From Ophiura sarsii (taxonomy: Eukaryota; Echinodermata; Ophiuroidea; Amphilepidida; Ophiuridae), in NCBI GenBank assembly GCA_035610835.1, contig CM069454.1, positions 58,386,580 to 58,450,579 of the forward strand: a DNA stretch of 64,000 nucleotides, written 5' to 3'. Each line of letters begins with the position of its first letter. The first letter of the stretch is position 1. Both the position numbers and the translations under genes were made by a program. The notes below the pieces were generated by a model. That model was not told where the DNA came from. It ran no database searches and worked only from the letters and a program-made list of their open reading frames with translations. Shown one piece after another: positions 1 through 64,000 of the stretch.

Positions 1-234
1 AAGAATTTTGGAGCTTTTGTTATTGAATTATGGCAAATCTACTCAGGCATGTCAAATGCAGATTTGGCCACTTTTCATGTGCACAGAATTCTTTAAAGAG
101 AATCGTTCTTCAGTGTGTAATTGAACATAATCATTCAAATCAATAACAGTAACCTCCTAAATGTTGACAGTTAGTTCAATTTGAGCAGAAAAACATATTT
201 GCATCTATATTATCCATGACAAACTGCAGACTAT

Positions 235-959
235 TTGAATTATAGATGTATTTTACACAATACATTAATGTGTCCTAGAGATCATCATTTGCAAAGAGTT
301 GAGATATCAGTAGCAAAGGTCGGTCTGAAAATGAATGCTGGCAAGACAAAGTTCATGTCATATAACCAAAGTAAGAAGGGATCTATACAGACAAAGGATG
401 GTACCAAGTTGGATGAGGTACAATATTTCAAATATCTTGGGCCTGGATGGAGAGTACAGCAAAGGATATTAAACAACGCAAAGCAGCAGCATGGAGAGCA
501 TGTAGTATAATGACCAAAATATGGAAATTCAAACTTCGCCTATTTGCCTCTACAGTAGAGTCGGTTCTGTTATATAGTTGCGGAGCTTGGACCATCACTC
601 CCAAGTTACAGAAAGAGCTTGATGGCTGCTACACCAGAATGCTGAGAGCAGTACTCAATGTCAACTGGAAACAACACATACCAAATACCCAATTGTATGG
701 TGATCTCCCCAAAATAAGCCAGAAGATTCAGAAGAGACGGACAAGGTTTGCTGGCCACTGTTACAGAAGTGAAGAGCCAGTCTCCAAACTGGTGCACTGG
801 ACCCCCAAACATGGCACAAGAAAGCTGGGAAGACCTGCTCTGACATTCATTGAATTACTCAAGCGAGATACAGGACTGGAGACAAGTAACATTAAGACAG
901 CAATTAAGGACCGACAAGTGTGGAGAGCCATCACAGATCGGGGACACCACCCGAGATAA
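235..959 (+). mobile_element. Non-LTR retrotransposon fragment, reverse-transcriptase C-terminal part
   Basis: Two overlapping frames together read like the end of a LINE reverse transcriptase. 235-510 carries KVGLKMNAGKTKFMSYN and FKYLG; 447-959 carries STVESVLLYSCGAWTITP, ELDGCYTRMLRAVLNV, RFAGHCYRSEEPVSKLV and GRPALTFIELLKRDTGLE. This is the usual C-terminal order in endonuclease-reverse transcriptase elements of marine invertebrates. The frame shift near 450-480 and the missing catalytic core mark it as dead. It lies antisense to the channel gene. Confidence 0.85.
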
Positions 960-1719
960 GCAGCAAGTAAGCAAGAGATCATCATTTGGCAATCTCAAAT
1001 CATGAAAAAAAAGCTTCATGCTCAAATTCAGTGTTTTCAGTTGAAAACACTGCATTTCAAACTAAAATCTAGCATAATTTCTAGCATCCCTAGGGAATCT
1101 CATTAGAGAATTTTAATATTACCAACAATAAAAAATGTCTCACATGGTCCTAATTAGGTAAACATGTGGTCAAAAATTCAAATTGCTTCAATTAAGCTAA
1201 CAAGCATACCAAATTCTAGGTCTGAGCACAAGGATTCCAAAAATGTATAATCATTACGTACTGTATAAGTGGTTATTTTTGCATACAGATATTTTTGTGA
1301 TTTTGGTAGTTTTGGGAAAATGGGAAAGTCTTTAATTCCGCGCTATGTACATTAATTATAATGTAACTCTATAGCAAAATGATATTTTTCACATGATTAT
1401 ATTTTCACGTTTTATGTCCACTCACTCGAGAAATTCGCGAAAATAAACCTTAGCAAAAATGTATAGTTATTACATATTCCTCCCTCCTCCGCCAATCAGG
1501 GGCAAAAATGGCTACTGATTGCATTTTTTGCTGCTTTGTGTTACGCTCATCAACATCAAGCTCATGAGGTTGATGGGATTTTTCTTCACCGGTGTAATGT
1601 ATTATTACAAATTCAACACACAAACTAGGGATGGAAAAGCACCATTTTTGGATTTTGGACCTCTCAGGTAGGGATGGTGTTGTTTGCTTTTTGTGTATTT
1701 TCTTTTTTTTAATCAAAAT
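960..1719. other. Intron stretch, nothing recognised
   Basis: AT-rich intronic or flanking sequence. I see no exon of the channel C-terminus, no TIRs and no coding trace here. Confidence 0.5.
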
Positions 1720-1965
1720 GTTCAAATATTTTCAAAAATGTCCATAAAAAATCTAATTTCAATTTTGTTCTCCAAAATCTTATTTTTTTTAAATTAAGAA
1801 ATGTACACAATATTTGTTAAAAACAAACAAATAAACAAAATGGGTTGGTTGGGCCTGTAGATCAGGTTTTGTGTTTTTTGGTCGCCTTACCTAAGCACAT
1901 AATGGAAGGTGACATCCTGCCCAATTCCTCATCTTTTCAATCTCACAGCACATGTGCTTGTACAC
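1720..1965 (-). repeat. Duplicate of the e21 donor end plus intron
   Basis: About 245 bp that resembles the sequence around the donor of e21 (2076-2330) and a third copy at 8548-8746. It includes the intron stretch around 1860 and the last part of e21 (about 1891-1961) with the donor GTAAGG intact. The exon part has small changes and stops in a poly-C tract. Confidence 0.75.
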
Positions 1966-1987
1966 CCCCCCCCCCCCCCCCCCCCCC
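1966..1987. repeat. Poly-C tract
   Basis: About 22 uninterrupted cytosines ending the e21 partial copy. Confidence 0.9.
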
Positions 1988-2249
1988 TGTTCTACAGATT
2001 TGGGACATCTCAGGAAGGGTTGGTCGGTTGGTCATTTTGTTGTCTTTTTTATCTTGGGGAATTTTTTCTTTTTTAATCAAAATTATCAAAAATTTCCTAA
2101 ATGTTTCATATTTCATTTTTTCCCCTACAAATTTATTTTAAAATAAATAAATCAAGAAATGTACACAATATTTGTTAAAAAAAAACAAATAAAAAAAAAG
2201 GGTTGGTCGGGCCCATAGATCAGGGTCGAGTTGTTAACGTATTGCCTTA

Positions 2250-58654
<56,405 letters not shown>

Positions 58655-58729
58655 CTAGCAATAAAAATCAAGTTTGTATCATTATTTCTAAACTAGTGTA
58701 CAGAAATATTGGTATCGTCTACGTAACTT

Positions 58730-59480
58730 CTTAACACTTTCCGTGCTGCAGTCGTCTGCAGATGACAGTTACAAAAGTTTACAAAATGTTTCAAAATGTC
58801 AAAATAATTGAATTTCATCACCATATTTGGAATCACCATGAGAAATGCATTAAATAAGTGCAAACATGCCTAGTATTGATTCAGTAATCCTCAGGGTCTA
58901 AATTCTTAAATTGTAATCACCTAATCCCTTTTTCATGATAAGAATATAAACATATTCCAATACTATGTGAGATAAGCTTAAAACCCTTTCCATGCAGCTA
59001 TTGGTTTTACCATATAAAACACAGATTTTTCAGAAAACTATCCAAAACTTTCAAAGTCTTATCTCAAGGATTACTGAACCAATACTAGGCATGTTTGTAC
59101 TTATTGTAATGAATTTCTTGTGGTGATTCCATGTATGGTAATGAAATTCAATACTTTGGACATAATTCAAACATTTTGTGACATTTTGGAATGTCGTCAC
59201 TTGAAGCAGAAAGATTGCCGATGTTCTTCGCACCCGACTTCACACTTTCCATGCGGCTATTGGTTTTACCATACAAAACAGGATTTGTCAGAAACCTTTC
59301 TGAACTTTCAAAGTCTATCTCAAGGATTACTGAACCAATACTAGGCATGTTTGTGCTTATTGTAATGCATTTCTTATGGTGATTCTAAATATGGTAATGA
59401 AATTCAATACTTTTGACTTTTTTGAAACATTTTGTGATATTTTTTAATGTCGTCTGCAGAGTATGCCACGTGGAAAGTGT
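58730..59480. mobile_element. ACACTTTCC-family MITEs, three copies
   Basis: Copies at about 58730-58915 (reverse), 58978-59200 and 59240-59480 share ttactgaaccaata, ctaggcatgtttgt and gtctgca. Ends read taacactttcc and ggaaagtgtta, an inverted pair. Confidence 0.8.
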
Positions 59481-59642
59481 TATGCAAACTTACTCTTTTC
59501 TTCGATTACCTAATGCTCACATAAGGGACATACTACAGTTTATTTATTTTCCCAAAGGTGTCATGGACACTGTAGGCCTACCATAGGGAGGGCCTACCAT
59601 AGGCCTACACTATCTCTGACATAGAGAATATATTTAACTTAC

Positions 59643-60134
59643 TGGGCCATATTCTTGTACTAAATGTCTAACTAAACTTGTGTCTAAATTAAACGAGAGT
59701 TTATCTTTTAAATGATGTGCTTAACAAATACAATTTTAAACTCCAAAATCTTGTCCACAGAGTGGCGAGCGTTCTCTGTATACGGTTATTCAATTTATTG
59801 TAGCCCAAATGGGTTACAATCTCTGGGTTACAAAAGATATCGCCCAAATTCCTCAAATGCGCATGTATTTTTAAGACTTCACGATCTGTACGACAGCTTG
59901 CACTGGGCACGGTTGAGTTATCATTCAGGGCGATCAATTGGTGCACGAGTTTAGTTAAACATGTATTAAACTATTCCACACCCATGTTTAAAGTTAGACA
60001 TGTTTCAGTGTGTTAGACGCATGTACAAATTAAACAAATGTTCAAGAATTGCATTTGGTTAAGCGATGTGTTTAAAGTCAAAATTAAATGTGTGTTTAGC
60101 TTAAAAAACATTTTGTACGTACGAGAATACGCCC
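59643..60134. mobile_element. TIR element (GGGCCATATTCTTGTAC ends)
   Basis: Left gggccatattcttgtacta and right gtacgtacgagaatacgccc are inverted, followed inward by taaac(t/a)-rich subterminal repeats. No coding. Confidence 0.75.
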
Positions 60135-60339
60135 CACTACGTTTAGTGACGATAAATAAAATAAATTTGAACAGCAATTGATCAATAGCATGCAAAATCA
60201 CACTCAAATTACTCCTCACCAAAATACACATTCCACAACTTTGATCAATTTTTCATATTTTTCACGGATTAATCTGATAGAGGACACCTCCTGCCCCATG
60301 TTAAAATTGACATGCAAATGTTGATGGGCAAAGATAATT

Positions 60340-60625
60340 TTAAAGACACCACCACAATGCATTGCATTTTTGCAAATTGCCCTAAGTCTGGTCTCCAATT
60401 TGTCTCAGTTCCCATAGACACATGCACACAATAATGGCTTCATAGCGCGTTCATCACTGGAGCTCTTAGGTTCTAGTTTACATCAATGAATAAATTAGTT
60501 ATCAGTGTTCCTTTTCCTTATTTCTAAAACTTCTGGAACTGGACAAATGCATCGTTCGAAAAAATCTCTAGTTGGCTGGCGTTCGCGCAATGCATTGTGG
60601 GTGGACCTCAAAATCTTCTTTGGTA
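60340..60625. repeat. Dispersed repeat, copy 2 of 8925-9235
   Basis: Same order and orientation as the copy near e18, with moderate divergence. Confidence 0.8.
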
Positions 60626-61212
60626 GATGGGTATCTATGGTATATTTTGCTTTCTCAAGACAATGAGTTTTCCGATGGACACATGATATCTTCAGCAGTA
60701 CAACTTCGATTGTCTTTACCAAATAGGTTCATAAGGATAGTTGGTTTGAATCTGATAGGAAAAAAAATCATTATACTGATCCAATGTAAGGTACTCACAT
60801 GTACGTTTTGAAAACATCTGTATCCTTTGTCAACACTTTTGGTATTGATTATCTTTTTAATTTGCAAAAAATTGCAAACATTTTCCGAAAATGTTTGCCA
60901 TTTTTGTTGTTGTTGTTCTTTCCAATATCAATGTGTTTCAAAGTTGTAGATAAGTGAATAATAGAGTAGAGTATAACATGGAATTCACCTACTATTAACA
61001 AAACCATGTTAAAAATAAAATACACACCAAAAACCACAATATTTGGACAAAACCTGTTGGGACACTTACACATAATGATTCCCCAAAATTTGGTACTCGG
61101 GTAGTATTGATCTCAAATACTAAAAACACTAAGTTAGGCCATTTTCGTAAGTCTTTATGAGCCATTCTGTGTGAATTGCCAATGAAGATTGACAGTAGGG
61201 AAGTGGGGAATA

Positions 61213-61460
61213 TTAACACTTTCCATACGGCTATGGTTTAACCAAAAAACAAAACAGATTTTTCAGAAACCTTTCTCAGCTTTCACAGTCATCTCAAGAA
61301 TTACTGAACCAAAACTAGGCATGTTTGTACTTATGTCAATGCATTTCACATGGAGATTCCTAAATATGGTAAAGAAATTCAAAATTTTTGACATTTTTGA
61401 AACATTTTGTGACATTTTGGAAAGTTGTCTGCGGATGCCTGCCTCATTGAAAGTGTTAAG
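61213..61460. mobile_element. ACACTTTCC-family MITE, fifth copy
   Basis: Starts aacactttccatacggctat and ends cattgaaagtgtta, with the shared aggcatgtttgtactta core. Confidence 0.8.
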
Positions 61461-61505
61461 AGAGGCAAACAGTTTTGTCCAACATTGATAGTTACCGTAA
61501 TATAG

Positions 61506-61693
61506 ATCAAACCAGATTAAAATATCAGAACACTTTTTAAACATACCACATGCAAATTAAACATTAAACCAGGTTAAAACATTATACCAAAACAAGTCAA
61601 AATATACCCAAACCAGGTTAAAATACACCAAACCAGGTTAAAACAAACGAAAGCCAAATTAAAACATAGCAAACTTGATTAGAATATCAAAAC
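61506..61693. repeat. Degenerate AAACCAGGTTAAAA tandem repeat
   Basis: About nine loosely spaced (17-22 bp) units of aaaccaggttaaaat(a) and variants. Confidence 0.75.
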
Positions 61694-61825
61694 CATGACC
61701 CATGACCCATTCACCACCACATACACAGGGTGCGGTGCCTTCTATGTGTATTAATCAAAGCAATGGGTTATGGTCATTCATAAAGAAGTTAAAAAGGAGA
61801 AATCACTTTTATTAAGATGCCATTT

Positions 61826-62116
61826 TCAGGGATGCAAGTGGGTGATTGATCAATTTCCTAAACTTTTTACGTGAGCTTGACCAGATGGCCCGAGCGTTTG
61901 CACGCGGTTTCAAACTTTTATAGGGGCATGTCTGAAGAATAGATTATAGGGTATCACCACCCCTAAAAAACATGTTTGACTCTTTTTGTGCTGAAATATC
62001 TTCATCCGATTCCGGAAATGATTGTTTTTTTCCTTCTTCCAAAAATCCGGAATTCTTTTTTTTATGGCCAAATATCAGGAATTCCAGAAATTTCTGAGGG
62101 TCTTGCATCCCTGCAT
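61826..62116. mobile_element. Possible small TIR element (CAGGGATGCAAG)
   Basis: cagggatgcaag at the left and cttgcatccctg at the right are a 12-bp inverted pair. Inside has only a paired ccggaattc region. Confidence 0.5.
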
Positions 62117-62269
62117 TTTGTTTGTCAGACATTGAGAAATAATTGGTATTTATATTTCAACATGCTTCTAGGCATTTCTGATGAAACATGAGCTAATTCT
62201 TGGAATTGTTGTCATTTTGCTCGTCCAAAATGTCTGTGCCGATGCCCTGCTATGCTATGATAATAGTAA

Positions 62270-62500
62270 ATCAGTTCCAAATTAGCAACAAATATTTGTT
62301 TTTTATCTCTTCGCGCGCAAAAGTAATCCAAGTGTACACGCGAGATTATGGCCACACACGCACGGTTTGGCCACCTGCACGCATCAAGCATATGATGCAC
62401 AGTGGGCTTGTTGCCCACATGAGCGCCTGTGTCTTTCTGTATTCATTCGCTACTATACTGTAAGGAGGTTTTGCCAATTTGGAACTGATCAAACTATAGT
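62270..62500. mobile_element. MITE with CAGTTCCAAATT ends, copy 2
   Basis: Left cagttccaaattagcaacaa and right gccaatttggaactgatcaa are inverted; interior resembles 38840-39045 in the opposite orientation. Confidence 0.75.
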
Positions 62501-64000
62501 ATTTTTCTTCCAATGTTCTTTCAGTGTTGGACACAGATGCTTATATCAGCAAGATCGAGTTACAGGAAGTGCAATTTATATTCTAATGAAGTGGGTGTGG
62601 TCTGATATGGTAATTACTTTATTCAGTCATTTTAATTGGACCCTGTAAAATGTCTGCCATCCATTGTGAGGCTGTTATGGATGGCAATTACGTCAACCGG
62701 TAACCGGTTTATTTGAAGAGTTATCCCTTTTTATAACTGAGTCCAAAGGCCTATTTGAATGACTGAAAGAATTATTTGAATGACTAATTCAATAATCATC
62801 TTATATATTGCCCATATTTATAATTAAAAAAATTTAAAGATGAAATAATTTTGTTGATCACACAAGCTGAAGTATAAAAATGCTAAAATTACATAATTGA
62901 ATTAAAATCATGAGCAAATTAAACATTAAAATCACACATCATTTTAGATAAATGTAATCTACTATTAAACCACGGATAATGTGCCATAAAATGGAAACAT
63001 ATATCTGAAGTATCAAGAATGAATTTAAAATATGATAACACTATGATGTTCATATACAAATACATCAATCCAATAATGATCCTTACTATGGTATCATGTA
63101 TATCATACAAGTGGCAATAATCTTGGAGAGTATACTCTTGTCTCTGGGAGCTGACATAAGGCCCAACAAAAGAAGGTCTGTCTCAAATACATTTGCGATT
63201 TTTATTTTTTTCTTATTTTCTTATTGTGTTTTGGCCCATCCCCCCCCCCCCTTTCGAAGCAAACTTTTTTCAATTTTATTCGGACAACTAAAAAAACTAA
63301 AAAACTAAGAATTGGGCTCATCACATAGGGTTGTTATGCGGCAAAAGTGACTCCACATACTATGTGTGCAGGGTAGGTGAAACAGATCTTTTTCTCTTGG
63401 CCAATAAGCATATGTTTGATTTACCCACACAATCAAAGATTAATATCCATCCGCCCTGGCACAGAAATGCCAAGTCTTCAACCAGATTGTGTGTGTATAT
63501 CACTTTGTACACATATACACAGCATTTTCTTCCGCCCGGCATATTGGATACTCGGCTCTCAGTACCTGTACTGGTACTGTATGCCAAGTACAGTACCAAT
63601 GAAGTACCACCAATAGCATCAGTGAATCTGCTATTGTGAGGCTACTTTGGTGGTTGTACCGCACAGGTACATGGGAAATGTATACATTTCCCATGCATGC
63701 AATAAACATACATACCTGGACAGGTACTGATGGCAGCTGGGTAATCATGATGCCGGCCATAAGCAAATAGCCATGTAATATAAGGCTATATTAAAAAAAA
63801 TCTTGTCTCAAAGCTTTTCAGTTTTTCAAAACCTAATGCAGAATGCGTTTTCTTTTAAGTTTTTTTATTTTTTTTAAATATAAAATATTTAAATCCTTGT
63901 AAAAGTGACCATATTTAAAATGATGTGACCAATGAAAATCTGAAAAATCTGAAATTTTTGGGATTTAATTTTGTTTATATAATATTTTTTCTTCTTTTTT
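62501..64000. other. Intron, right edge, little recognised
   Basis: No channel exon was found here. 63155-63190 (aggcccaacaaaagaaggtc) is a lone end of the 13624 MITE family. A short poly-C tract is at 63240-63251. The rest is AT-rich without supported features. Confidence 0.45.

Noticed and set aside
1845..2146. Proline-rich plus-strand frames
   Set aside because: They run through a poly-C tract within the e21 partial copy and have no other coding sign.
63331..63766. Overlapping frames on both strands near the right edge
   Set aside because: No similarity to the domain II pore region expected upstream of e1; motifs and splice sites did not fit.

Overview
The window is animal (metazoan) nuclear DNA: AT-rich, with short exons, GT-AG introns and dense repeats. 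It holds the middle and C-terminal part of one gene on the minus strand, a NALCN-type sodium-leak channel (four-domain voltage-gated cation channel superfamily). I could join 21 coding exons from 58654 down to 2251. All 20 junctions keep phase, giving 2843 coding bases (947 codons plus 2 bases). They run from the end of transmembrane helix IIS6, through the II-III linker and domains III and IV, to the proximal C-terminus. The start (domain I and most of domain II) lies beyond the right edge and the last C-terminal exons beyond the left edge. The domain III pore residue is glutamate where vertebrates have lysine. This, with the repeat content, suggests a marine invertebrate, perhaps an echinoderm or hemichordate; that placement is an inference of low certainty.

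Layout from right to left, in transcription order: 64000-58655 intron with a family of short terminal-inverted-repeat (TIR) elements; 58654-40340 IIS6 end and most of the II-III linker (exons e1-e5), including an 11-kb intron with LINE remnants, a foldback element, a 22-bp minisatellite and a hAT-type element; 38772-33356 linker exons e6-e7 and IIIS1-S2 (e8), with a 25-copy tandem array built from exon e6; 30775-20686 the rest of domain III (e9-e13), with an intron carrying a tandem repeat rich in nuclear-receptor-like DR1 motifs; 18585-6290 the III-IV linker and domain IV (e14-e19); 4780-2251 the S6 exit and proximal C-terminus (e20, e21).

The most unusual signal is that at least 11 of the 21 exons have truncated copies of themselves nearby. 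Each copy carries one exon edge, usually with its splice site, plus flanking intron. They form tandem arrays (e6: 25 copies of 132 bp; e20: 5 of 137 bp; e13: 4 of 146 bp; e8: 2 of 160 bp) or decayed series and fragments (e1, e11, e12, e14, e15, e17, e19, e21). Many copies keep an open frame and an intact donor or acceptor. I know of no named system that explains this. It could be a duplication process anchored at exon edges, a source of alternative splicing, or partly an assembly effect.

No complete second gene, rRNA, CRISPR array or viral gene was seen. Other coding traces are decayed retroelement fragments and one possible Crypton/KIAA1958-like first exon. Long intronic stretches otherwise hold non-autonomous DNA transposons, several with clear target-site duplications.
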